Below, piece by piece: positions 24,856 through 34,644 of a DNA stretch of 64,000 nucleotides (its first letter is position 1; each line of letters begins with the position of its first letter). The notes beneath the pieces were generated by a model. It was not told the origin of the DNA. It did no database searches and was given only the letters and a program-made list of their open reading frames with translations. Source of the DNA: Climacium dendroides (taxonomy: Eukaryota > Streptophyta > Bryopsida > Hypnales > Climaciaceae); contig OX467082.1 of the NCBI GenBank assembly GCA_950106755.1, positions 26,660,001 through 26,724,000 of the forward strand, given 5' to 3'. Position numbers and translations under genes: made by a program.

Positions 24856-27308
24856 TTTTACAAATCCTAAACACAACAATACACACTTCAAAATGCAAAT
24901 GCTAATCAAATGAAGATGTAATGTATGACTTGCAAAGAACATCACACCATAATAATTTCAAGACATGTATTGATAATATCATCTATTCCTTCAAAATCCT
25001 CTCAATCTATGTAATGGCATCCGCAAAACTCAAATTTGCATCTCAACTCATCTTCATACAATTTAAAAATCAATTGTCAAAACATACTCCAATTTCAAAC
25101 AAAACTACCTTTGCTACACAGTGTGGAGACTATACATACCTTCTAAAGTGGCTAAAAATATATCAAGGACTTTGACACAACCAAACTCAATACTAAGCCA
25201 AAGTCACAAAGAAATCTAATGCATGCATAGCTAAAATCCGTCTCCAACTACAAGTCCATGCAATCGACATCTCCCAAAATGAAATTATTGAGTCCATTTA
25301 CAAGTTTCATTTGTACAAAATTTCAGCTCATTCTGTAACCTCCATGTGTGTTGATGTCTCTAGAAGTTGTATAGAGGTTCACCGCCACAATGGTACATAT
25401 TTGTTGATTTCAATTTCTATGAGATTTTTGTAGTATCTCATTTATTGCTCGATGACACTTGTAACTAGACTATTAATCCCACTTAATGTCACAAATTATA
25501 ACTTCTAGGTCAAGAAGAAAGAGCAGTTCAAAGTTCAATGAATGTTGCTTCAATACATGGAAGTTCGGTGCAATAGATGATTTAGATTTGCTAGGTACTA
25601 TACATCTTGTAATCATTGTATGCTTTCAATGTACATGTCTCCAACATTTGTGTTACATGAGCTTTCACCTAAACCACAACTAATTGAAAAGATAGTAGCC
25701 TAACTAGTGAAAGTGGGTGGCTGATTGGAAAGAGGTTGACTACCTTATCATCATTTAAAAAAAATTGTTTTGGTACAAGAAATCATGAAGGATTTCATAG
25801 CAAAAGAGCATTGCCTCATCAATTGCAATAACATTTACAAATAATTTTAAATCTACCTATTCCAATAAAAACAAGAAGGTAGATTGGGGATATATTAATT
25901 GTAGTGACCAAGGCTACGGAGAAGAAATCAATTTTAGGACATCAACCTAAACAACTTTGATCCTTCATAACTTTTGCATATGGTATCCAAATGTCACATT
26001 CTTTGGTATGTTGGAACCTCTTTTCACTTGCCAACAAGAAAACATGACAATTAATCCAATCTAATAATAGTAAATAGGGGCACACTAGCCAAAAGTGGCA
26101 GTTTGGGGGGAGGTGCCTACCTTTAGATCTTCTCCTTTGTTACTCCATACTAATTTTCTTCTTCGATTGGATCATTTGAGTAATTATTGTGTAAGACCCA
26201 AATCCCCAAATCATGTACACCAGGGATCCCAAAACTAGTTTATGGAATTTAGTGCAATATGCTAACCTTCAAGACAAACATGCATCAACTTTCACTACCT
26301 CGAGAGTGAGTAGTATTAAAAGAAAATAGAAAAAGAAAGGATTTTACAAGTTGTACAAGATTATTGGGAGTACTATAAAATAAAACGGACTAAATAGATG
26401 CTAATTCCAATGTGGAGAAAGTTGCAAATTGGCTATCAAATTCTACTCTTTGTTGCAGTTTTGGCTAAAATCTCAAAAAAATTCAGAGCTTCTCTCTATT
26501 GTATATTTAGTTGCTGAAACTTTTAAGTAGTAGTATAGTGAATCTTATTAGCCAATTTTGTGAATGTTGATGTGCACAATGGAGTGCCTAGATGTGTGCC
26601 TAATTTCAACAGATATAAGGTAGGTACATCCAAATGTGCCACTGACCTTAAACCGCCATCTACACTATATGTACATCTCCAAAATCATTTCTGTACCTAT
26701 GTGGAAGAAACGCTTTGAGAACCAAACTTTGTTCCTTCATAACTTTTGCATACAGTATCCAAATGCCACGTCCTCTGGTGCGTTGGAACCTCCTTTCACT
26801 TGCCAACAAGAACATATAAAAATTTGACCAGTCTAATAATAGAAAATAGGTCCAGTAGCAAAAAGTGGTGGTTTTGGGTGTACCTACCTTAGAGTATGGA
26901 CTGAATCCTCCCGTCTTTGAAGCTGAAGTTCCATGGGAGTTGTACTGTACCCTAACTTATAATGTGGCCATTGATTGATTGACTGACCTGGGATTGTAGG
27001 CACAGCAGAAGACTTGTGGGTGTTTCTGCAGCTTGCATTCAGACAAGTTGAGATGATCCTCTTGCATGTGCCACTGAGCCAGAGCCAGAGCAGGCAGATT
27101 GGACTTTAGGGACTGCTAACGTTAAGTTACATGCAGTGCAAAGAATTGGGGATGCATTCATCTGAAATTATCTGGAGAATGCTGAATCATTGACGGATTC
27201 GCATGCAGTACCTTGGCAGCTGAGGGCCTTTTTTTTTGTTTTCCCCTGCTTTTATACATAAAGTGATGACCTACCTTATAAAATCATCCACAAAGAAGGG
27301 AACAAACC
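24856..27308. other. Intergenic with a dispersed repeat pair
   Basis: The first few hundred bases would be the 5' end of the Tc1 relic. 25940-26110 and 26690-26880 are direct copies of one repeat (shared 'cttcataacttttgcata', 'gtatccaaatg', 'gttggaacctc' and a cttgccaacaagaa phrase). The last 400 bp are GC-richer and precede the candidate exon at 27309. No gene seen. Confidence 0.5.
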
Positions 27309-27437
27309 ATGGCTTTGCAGGTGGAGAAATTGAAACCCCTCACTTTTAGGGCTCCAAAATTGTTTCACAAACCTCATTTGCCAAGGGCAAGTCTACTTTT
27401 CAATTCCTTGCTTGAAGGACATAATCATGCATCTAAG
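27309..27437 (+). CDS. Candidate orphan first exon, 43 codons, unknown product
   Basis: An ATG in good context (aaaccATGG) opens a 43-codon frame starting MALQVEKLKPLTFRAPKLFH. It ends exactly at AAG|GTATGTG, a strong plant donor. TATA-like 'cttataaaat' lies about 35 bp upstream. The peptide is rich in K, L, F, P and S with almost no acids, which would suit an organelle transit peptide. I could not find a convincing second exon in the next 1.5 kb, so it may be the remnant of a deleted gene, a gene with a distant exon 2, or chance. I do not recognise the product. Confidence 0.3.
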
Positions 27438-28267
27438 GTATGTGCACCTATAATCAACACTAATTGTGATTGAGTATACTCACTACTATAAAACATGAGT
27501 TGTTTTTATGGGATCTTAATGGCAAGTGAAAGGAGATTCCAACACTCTCTAATAAGCATTATATGGACACCTTACGAATAAATTATTGTCAAGTAGTGTA
27601 CAAAAAATCAACACTTGGGCTCTCCTAGTTAGACTCTGACAATGTTTTGATTGAATATACCTTGTGTTATCAATATCCTTGATTTTTGGTCCAAATGGTA
27701 GGTGTCGTACTTCTTTCTCCAAAGTCAAATTAAGTAGTTTCAAAGTCTAAATCCTACTTTGTCACTTTAATTAAATATTCAACTCCATAGTCACAATCTA
27801 TGTACTCCATTTTCCAACAAGTATAAGGTAAAACATCCCATTGCGGTCAGATGACCTATAGTGGACACCTAATGACCCCATGACAGTTTTTCAAGTCATA
27901 ATCAATGCCTAACCTGACACTCATGGAGTGATTAGTGACCTCATTAGGAGCACCCAACTTTTTAGTGTAAATCATGGTAAAATGTGACTTTTTCAGGGCC
28001 TTCCACATTAGAAATTATTGTGATTGCTTTAGGTGATTAAGATGAACACATTAGATATAGTTTTTGTTGGTTATCAGGTAGCCTACTGACTCTTTTGGAT
28101 AGATCAGTTCAAAAATTCATAACAAATTCATACATTGTTTGAAAAATAGAATTTCAATTGCTCTCACTATTTCTTACAATTGTCTTTACGTGGGAAAAAA
28201 TTTGAAAAATTTCAGCAGTGGCATGAGGGCAGACTCCAAATTCTGACCACAATGGGCTGCTTTACCT

Positions 28268-28369
28268 TAAAACATGAACACCTCAATGATCAATGAAAAT
28301 AATATGAAGGGCATAAAGTAAAACATGAACACCTCAATGATCAATGAAAATAATATGAAGGGCATAAAA
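28268..28369. repeat. Perfect 51-bp tandem duplication
   Basis: Two adjacent 51-bp copies containing 'aaacatgaacacctcaatga' show no mismatch I can see. In a region where other repeats are heavily diverged, this marks a recent slippage or unequal exchange event. The surrounding 27438-28959 stretch shows no gene. Confidence 0.85.
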
Positions 28370-28959
28370 CGTGCAACAAGGTCAAAGTTGGATTAGAAAA
28401 TTCTTGATAAAGTTGCTCATTTCAATGACAGCATTTTGAACATTGTGCAACAAGCATCAAGTTATTCTCTGAATGTTTTAGGAGACTCTTGAAATATGGC
28501 TCAGTTTTAACTGATCCTACCATAAAGCTGTAGTCTACCTTCCTGCTAATTTGCTGTGAACATTATAGACCTATAAAATCATAGCACCGAATGAATCATT
28601 AATTCACTCAATCCTGTGTTGGAAAATTCTGCAAATGAATGCCTGATGAAACGAACGCTGTTACAATCAAGGAAAACAGAGCCAAAACAAACCATTCTTA
28701 CAAAAAGGGATCTTTGGAAGAAATGCTCCAGAAGTGCCATGACCTCATCATGGCTCATCTTCGTATTTGTGCCTTTGCAAAGACAAATCGCCGTTAGTTT
28801 ACAACTCTACGATGTTGCAGCTCTCTGAGCTTGCATGACTTCTCTATACATTATTCCTACTCTGAAGGTTGCTAAATTGCAACCTGGTCCTACTATCTTA
28901 CTTATTAATTACACAATGATACACCACCCGAAGCAGAATTGGACTAAGCTTAATCCCTG

Positions 28960-29350
28960 TCTGCGCACTTCATTTGATGGATGAAGCTCCTCAATGGGGG
29001 AGGTGATGCAAAGCCATGTAGCACCTTGTCAAAGCTAGGTGATGGACGATTAGGGTTTCGGAATGGATCAAGCTCATCAATGTGGAGGTGATCAGAAAGG
29101 ATTGCAAGGCAAGGAGCACCTTGACAAAGCTGAGCTGGTGATGCAGAATTAGGGTTTTGACCCAAATCAAGGTCGTCGATGGCGAAGTGGATGGAAAGGA
29201 TTGCAAGCCATGGAGCACCTTGTCAAAGCTGAGCTGGTGATGCAGGAATTGGGTTTCGGCAACGATCAAGCTGATATCCACGAGGTGAACGGAAAGGCTT
29301 GCAAGTCACGGAGCACCTTGTCAACTTGGCGATGCAAGATTAGGGTTTCG
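28960..29350. repeat. Four-copy ~98-bp tandem array beyond the ATL stop codon
   Basis: The phrase gcaccttg(t/a)caa recurs at 29021, 29116, 29215 and 29313 (spacing 95, 99 and 98). Each unit also carries 'ggtgatgcaraattagggttt', an 'aaggattgcaag' segment and a 'gatcaagctsatc' segment. On the minus strand the units read as repeated peptide words such as LHHQLSFDKVLHGLQSF, but unit length is not a multiple of three, so the frame is not kept. The array begins about 45 bp past the ATL stop and may lie in its 3' UTR. Confidence 0.88.
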
Positions 29351-29395
29351 GGGAAGCATTGATTTGCAGAATGGCAGCAAACAAGTACCCGATTC

Positions 29396-30427
29396 TCAAA
29401 CATGTGGTGGTGGTGGTGGAGGCAGCGGCGGCGGCGATGGAGTTCTCGATGGAGAAGAAGACCCGTCCTCGTCACTTTGCGGTGCCACCACGCTCTTCCC
29501 TCGACTCAACAACCTCCGAAAGCTCGCTGACGCGCGCGCCATGGGCGACATGACATTCGAAGAGTTTCCAAACCCTGCACCCCCCGCTCTCGGAATATCA
29601 ATAGTCACTTGAAACGGCGCACGAATTCCAGACGTCGGCCTCGACTCCGCAACAACAGTACTTACAGACGGAGTCTCATACTCTTTCAAACTCTCCTGCG
29701 ACATCGTCTCCCTGGCAGGATTCTCTGGCACCATTTCTTCACGATTGTCCACTCCTTCTTCATCCTCGCCTGTGCGCGGAAGACTATTTAGCCCCGTAGG
29801 ACTACTCAACGACCGGTGCCGTCGCCGTGAAGCTCTCATCGCCGCCATAAACGCCCCCCCAACGTCACCCACAACAGCTGCCCCCTCTTGCTCCTCAACT
29901 TGAACCAGCACCTGCTTCGTCTCATCCTCCCCTGCCACGCTCGTGCGACACAACGGACACGTCGAGTGCGAGTGCAACCACATGTCAATGCAATCCAAAT
30001 GGAAATTGTGGCCGCACTTGGGTAATGTCCGTCCCTTCTCGCCATCTTCAAAATCCTCCAAGCACACCGCGCATTCTAGATTCCGTCCCTCTTCCCCAGA
30101 AAATTCAAAGGTGGGGAGAGCTTCCACGACGTCGCGTGTGAGGCCCACGGATTGGGAAGAAGCGGCGGGGTTGTCTGGGTGGTGGATGCGAGGGTCGCCA
30201 CGGTAGCGGCGGCGGCGCCAGGAGAGAGTGTGAACTGTGCCGTCGCTGGCGATGATTGTGACTGAAGCTTGGTTACGCCAGAACCACTTGGCGTAGACGT
30301 GGAGACAGAGGATGAAGATGACGACGGCGAAGAGGATGGCGACGGCCACCACCATCACCTTGCTGTTGACGACCGTCCCTCTGTGAGGGACGGGAGGAGG
30401 ACCCCATGATGGGGCCGGGGTAGACAT
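29396..30427 (-). CDS. ATL-type RING-H2 E3 ubiquitin ligase (343 aa, intronless)
   Basis: ATL proteins are membrane-anchored E3 ubiquitin ligases, often in defence and stress signalling, and are typically single-exon as here. From the ATG at 30427 the protein has a short proline-rich N-terminus and one transmembrane helix (about 24-45, VMVVAVAILFAVVIFILCLH). A basic patch (RRRRYR) follows, then the GLD motif in the form GLTRDVVEALPTFEF (95-109). The RING-H2 domain is at 119-160 (CAVC, then CGHNFH, LDC, IDMWLHSHSTCPLC), with all eight ligands in C-x2-C-x15-C-x-H-x2-H-x2-C-x10-C-x2-C order. The C-terminal half is low complexity with a serine/arginine-rich stretch and a polyproline end. An in-frame GTG six codons upstream is not needed. 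GC content is clearly higher than in flanking DNA. Which ATL subgroup it belongs to cannot be said from sequence alone. Confidence 0.93.
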   Translation of the reverse strand: MSTPAPSWGPPPVPHRGTVVNSKVMVVAVAILFAVVIFILCLHVYAKWFWRNQASVTIIASDGTVHTLSWRRRRYRGDPRIHHPDNPAASSQSVGLTRDVVEALPTFEFSGEEGRNLECAVCLEDFEDGEKGRTLPKCGHNFHLDCIDMWLHSHSTCPLCRTSVAGEDETKQVLVQVEEQEGAAVVGDVGGAFMAAMRASRRRHRSLSSPTGLNSLPRTGEDEEGVDNREEMVPENPARETMSQESLKEYETPSVSTVVAESRPTSGIRAPFQVTIDIPRAGGAGFGNSSNVMSPMARASASFRRLLSRGKSVVAPQSDEDGSSSPSRTPSPPPLPPPPPPHV

Positions 30428-31412
30428 AGCTGGGAATCGGCACACGCTTCACACAATCTAAACTCAAAATTTGCCTCGAGACACCCAAACTCGCGAATTC
30501 TCTAAGAATTCCTCACGTGTTGACACTAACCCAACTCAAATTTCCTGAAAATAAGCAACCACGGAGACACGAATCCTCTATCTTCTGTCCACAATCCCGA
30601 AAACAATCCTCTATCCACAAAACCAACTCAAATTTCCAGAAACCCAACAACCTCGGGACCACAATGTGCTATTCCAAACGTCAATTCAAACTCACTCCAA
30701 TCAATTCCAACCCAATCTTGCTCTCTTCACCACAAATCCAGCAGCAGTAGCCCCTCGTCACCCCCACCTTCCAAATTCCCCTTGCACAAACTACCAACTC
30801 TTTCCTCCTTCCCTCCCCACTTCTTGGCAATCGTTGACACCCCCTCCAAGTCTCAATCCTGGCCCTGCAAGTTACTAACGCGCGCGCGCACACACACACA
30901 CACCCCTTCCCTCCCGAATTCCGACTCCAGGTATGCTCTTGAGATGGAATCTTCGGCTTTTCCCCCGCCACCGCTGGGACGAGAGAGTCCCTTCGCGCCC
31001 ACTTTCCTAGTGTCGGTCCCGCAACACGTCTAAATGGTGACGAATTGATGGGGGACGCAAAGGATGGGTTTAAGAAAGGCCGAGGAGGCAATTCCGGATA
31101 CCGACCAAGGTGGTGGGGAAGGGCTTGCCATGAACTGAGTAACTGGCAGGTGCTCTCTTATTACCTTGATTGTCGGGAACTGGAGGTGTGCGTGGGCAGC
31201 GGAGGGCGGAGCGTGGTGGCTGAAGGCAAGCGCCAGGAAGGGAGGACGCAAAACGAGTGGCGAAGACCAAGCATGGCGTGGACTGGTAGGACGTCCTGGG
31301 GGCAGCTGCCTGGTAATGGCGATGGCGACGTCAGTTTCTCCACCCCCAGTGCACCGTACGGTTGTTGTACTCCGTGTGTTTTTTTATGCACGATTTTTTT
31401 TTGCCATTTGGC
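30428..31412. other. GC-rich 5' region of the ATL gene
   Basis: Upstream of ATL on the minus strand. It is unusually GC-rich for this window, with a short CG/CA dinucleotide run at 30881-30901. Several overlapping open frames exist on both strands (for example a 130-codon plus-strand frame ending at 31437), but none resembles a known family. I read the region as promoter and leader. Confidence 0.5.
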
Positions 31413-31841
31413 TACCTACACCAAATGGTGCAATTAGGTTGCCTTAACAATTAGGTTGACTTAGCCTGCCTAGTTACCCCATGACTCATGAGTGACTCAC
31501 TGCCTCCACGTGGTCCACGCTCTCTCAATAGATCTTTATATTAGGGTTTTGTTGGTTTAGCTCTCTCAATAGATCTTTATATTAAGGTTTTGTTGGTTTA
31601 GCACTTGTGTTGTACTGCTAATTAGTTTTCAGTGTAGCTCCAAAAGAAAATATTGATGAAAATCACCACAATAAAAGTAAATATTTATATAGTGTGAAAT
31701 GTCGAGCAATTAGTGTGGGGCAACCTAATTGCACCATTTGGTGTAGAGCCTCACCACAATAAAAGTAAATATTTATATAGTGTGAAATGTCAAGCAATTA
31801 GTGTGGGGCAACCTAATTGCACCATTTGGTGTAGAGCCTAA
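31413..31841. mobile_element. Candidate MITE with ~33-bp terminal inverted repeats
   Basis: The left end (31413-31446, containing ctacaccaaatggtgcaatt and 'aggttgcc') is matched in reverse complement at 31806-31838 and again at 31718-31750. The second match arises from an 87-bp internal tandem duplication of the right part ('ccacaataaaagtaaatatt' at 31666 and 31753). A separate 41-bp duplication containing agatctttatatta(g/a)ggttt lies at 31518 and 31559. I saw no clear target-site duplication. Confidence 0.55.
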
Positions 31842-31849
31842 ACACCATG

Positions 31850-32340
31850 ACTCATATTGACTCATATTGACTCATATTGACTCATATTGTTAATCCTCAT
31901 ATTGACTCATATTGACTCATATTGTTAATCCTGTAATGTGGCTATTTGACTCATATTGTTAATCCTATAATGTGGCTATTTGATGTGGCTATTTGTTAAT
32001 CCTGTAATGTGGCTATCGGATGGAGGATGGATGACATAGAATCCTCTTCTATCGGATGGAGGATGGATGACATAGAATCCTCTTCTATCGGATGGAGGAT
32101 GGATGACATAGAATCCTCTTACGCAAGACAGAAGTGCACATACTCGTCTTTAGAATTTGGTATGAAAAGGGAAGCATACTCGTCTTCAGAATTCGGTATG
32201 AAAAGGAGAAGTGCACATACTCGTCTTTAGAATTCAGTATGAAAAGGGAAGCATACTCATCTTTAGAATTCGGTATGAAAAGGGAAACACTTGGTATGAA
32301 AAGGGAAGCACTGTGAAGGTATGAAAAGGGAGTGCAAGTA
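31850..32340. repeat. Nested short tandem arrays
   Basis: There are three arrays in a row. First, 'gactcatatt' repeats with 'gttaatcctgtaatgtggct' (31852-32014). Second, an exact 36-bp unit occurs three times at 32015, 32051 and 32087 (atcggatggaggatggatga...), which reads as a 12-residue peptide repeat IGWRMDDIESSS. Third, 'tactcgtctttagaatt' and 'ggtatgaaaagggaagca' alternate at 32139-32340. A 73-codon frame crosses the 36-bp array but starts with GTG, so I do not call a gene. Confidence 0.8.
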
Positions 32341-32384
32341 TGAAAAGGGAAGTACTCTGATGATTTTTAAGCAAACGATTTACA

Positions 32385-33040
32385 CCCGAGGGGGGCACTA
32401 CAAAGGAAGTTCATGGGTGAGGAGCGACCAAACCCTAACTACCCATTTCTACTTTTCCTAATTACTTCCTAATAAAGTATAATTTCAACCTACCAAACCC
32501 TAACTACCCATTTCTACTTTTCCTAATTACTTTCTAATAAACTATAATTTCAACCTACAATTTTGAGCTTTGTTTAACAATGTCTATAGGTTTCTATTGC
32601 CAAAAATTTCAATCCTAAATAACATGTGATATATTGTCTAGAAAGGATTGAAAAATGAACTAAAGTGGCATGCTTTTCAACTAAAATATTTATAGAGATC
32701 ACATGAAGATGACTATTGTATCAATATTCAACCAAAATAAACTTTCAGTAGAAAGCTACTTTATAGAATTTTCTTTTCATTTTTCAAATTTTTTTTCTTA
32801 TATAATATAGGGGGGTGAAAGTTTTTTTTAGCTTTACAGTGTATTTTTTTCTTCTCAAATTTGTAACTAATTATTATTAACATAAAAAATACCAATAATT
32901 TAGAACATAAACTTTCAAAGTAGGAAAATCTATTCATATTTTTCTTTTAGAAAAAAAATAAAATTTTAGGATATAATATAGGGGGTCCAAAATTTGGTCG
33001 CTCCTCACCCATGAACTTCCTTTGTAGTGCACCCCCCGTG
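32385..33040. mobile_element. hAT-like non-autonomous element, copy A (656 bp)
   Basis: It has terminal inverted repeats of about 45 bp: the left end contains cactacaaaggaagttcatg and 'ggtgaggagcgaccaaa', and the right end is the reverse complement, finishing 'tgcaccccccgtg'. It is flanked by gatttaca (32377-32384) and gattcaca (33041-33048), an 8-bp target duplication with one mismatch. The interior is AT-rich and non-coding, and is shared with the copies at 36481 and 58143 (for example a taataaactataattt phrase and 'aaactttcaaagta'). Confidence 0.75.
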
Positions 33041-33143
33041 GATTCACATGGTATAGAAGTGCACATACTCGTCTTTAGAATTCGGTGTGAAAAGGGAAGC
33101 ACTCTGATGATTTTTAAGCAAATGATTCACATGGTACAAAAGC

Positions 33144-33335
33144 GGATAATTACCATAGTGACCAACCTAGTGTTTGGAAGTTTACCACATTCCCCTTGAG
33201 AGGATAATCACTATAGTGACCAACCTAGTGTTTGGAAGTTTACCACATTCCCCTTATTCACATGGTACGAAAGAGGATAATCACCATAGTGACCAACCTA
33301 GTCTTTGGAAGTTTACCACATTCCCCTTGGATCCC
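33144..33335. repeat. Three-copy ~60-73-bp tandem repeat
   Basis: The phrase 'atagtgaccaacctagt' followed by 'tttggaagtttaccacattc' recurs after starts near 33144, 33202 and 33275. It is preceded at 33060-33130 by another copy of the 'tactcgtctttagaattcgg' block from the 32.2-kb array, so pieces of the array lie on both sides of element A. Confidence 0.75.
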
Positions 33336-34028
33336 AGGGACATTGGAATGATCCTTCTTGAATCTTTAGGGTGAATTGAGTTTAATGTATCAAGTGCCAT
33401 TGGTTGGCTAGGTTGTGAACTAGTAGTTGGCTCACACAAAGTAGACGAGCTTTCACACATGGTTAATAATGCCAAGTAATTCTAAGCTTTCACACATGGT
33501 CAATAATGTCAAGTAATTCTTGGCAGGCCATCAAAGTCAGGTACCGGAGTTCACAGAGTAGAGAGAGAGGGGAGGGGTGAAAATCAAAGCAATGGACTAG
33601 AAAGTTGCAATGTGTGGGGGGGGGGACGCTTTCTAAGGAAAAAAGGGCCCCCATGTTGGTAAATAGTTTTATGGACAATGGTTCTTTTTAGTAAAGAAAA
33701 TCTTCATTTTTTTGTCAATATAACTAGATTACTAGTGTATTTGAAGACTAGCATCCAAATTTTACTTAGGTGTCACATAGTTTTGATCTACATAGCACCA
33801 CATATCCATGTATCACAAGAGGATTGGAGAAATAGCTGGCTACTTCTCCAAAATGATAAGAAAAATTGCCCCAAAATGATAAGAAAAAATTGCCAGCAGT
33901 GCTACCCCTATTACTCCGAGAAGAACGAGCTTGTGCCCATGGAAAATTGAGAAATTGCACCCCATGCCCGTAGGTGGACAATTGAAGATCTCCCATCTAG
34001 TGATCGTAGGTCAAAATGGAGTGCTCTC
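33336..34028. other. Intergenic, no gene seen
   Basis: Contains a run of nine or more G near 33617 and a 22-bp duplicated phrase ('ccaaaatgataagaaaaa') at 33838-33890. No coding similarity recognised. Confidence 0.4.
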
Positions 34029-34157
34029 CAGGGCTTTTTTTTTGGATCAGTGTCCCCCCGTTGTCCTCATTACAGAGGCCAATTTTGGGAGGGATGAAGC
34101 AAGAGAGGTCAGATTTCTAACAGTCTGACAAAATTTCGCCAAAAAAAAAAAGCCCCG
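34029..34157. mobile_element. Small hAT-like MITE, copy 1 (129 bp)
   Basis: Starts cagggcttttttttttgg-like and ends ccaaaaaaaaaaagccccg, giving imperfect terminal inverted repeats of the CAGGG type. It is flanked by exact 8-bp direct repeats gtgctctc (34021-34028 and 34158-34165). The interior, containing 'tttgggagggatgaagc' and 'gagaggtcagattt', is about 85% identical by eye to the reverse complement of 54612-54737. Eight-base duplications are typical of hAT elements. Confidence 0.85.
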
Positions 34158-34520
34158 GTGCTCTCTGAGGTGACTAGAAATGAAGACTAGAAAATCTGAT
34201 TTTCATGATTTTCAAAGTAGAAGGTGGATTTGTACTTTTGTTCAGTTTTATTGATGGACACCATTATTTTGGATTTCTGGACAGATTCAGAATTGGGCCA
34301 CAAACAAGTTGGCAGATGCAAGAGTTACACGGTTCTGAAAACTCAAGTACACGAAGCTCAGACAACCTGTTATAAGGTAATAACGCGTAGAAGCTACACC
34401 TTTTCTTGTACACAAAGTTCTGACAACCTGTTAGAAGGTAGCAACACCTAAAAGCTACACCTTTTCTAGTCCTACTACCTCAAAAGGTTGTATGACTCCC
34501 CCAAATTGATGAGATTATTA

Positions 34521-34644
34521 AGGTATGTTCGTACTTGGTGTTAAAGAATGTTGTTAATGAGGGTCTTAGGAATGAATTTAAACCTATTTCTAAATTGGAT
34601 TCACATTGCAAACATTATCTTTAACACCAAGTGCGAACATACCT
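34521..34644. mobile_element. Tourist-like MITE (124 bp) with TTA duplication
   Basis: The left terminus aggtatgttcgtacttggtg (plus ttaaag) is the reverse complement of the right terminus ctttaacaccaag(t/c)gcgaacatacct over 26 bp with one mismatch. TTA flanks both ends (34518-34520 and 34645-34647). A 3-bp TTA/TAA duplication and a GGTNTGTTYG-type terminus fit PIF/Harbinger-derived MITEs. Confidence 0.75.

Noticed and set aside
28991..29281. 96-codon frame with repeated HHQLSF peptide words
   Set aside because: The peptide repetition comes from the ~98-bp DNA array. Unit length is not a multiple of three, so the frame is not maintained.
31045..31437. 130-codon plus-strand frame upstream of ATL
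   Set aside because: The composition is low-complexity and no family is recognisable. It lies in the GC-rich ATL promoter, where several frames on both strands are open by chance.
32009..32230. Frame encoding three copies of IGWRMDDIESSS
   Set aside because: It is produced by a 36-bp tandem repeat, starts with GTG, and has no gene structure around it.
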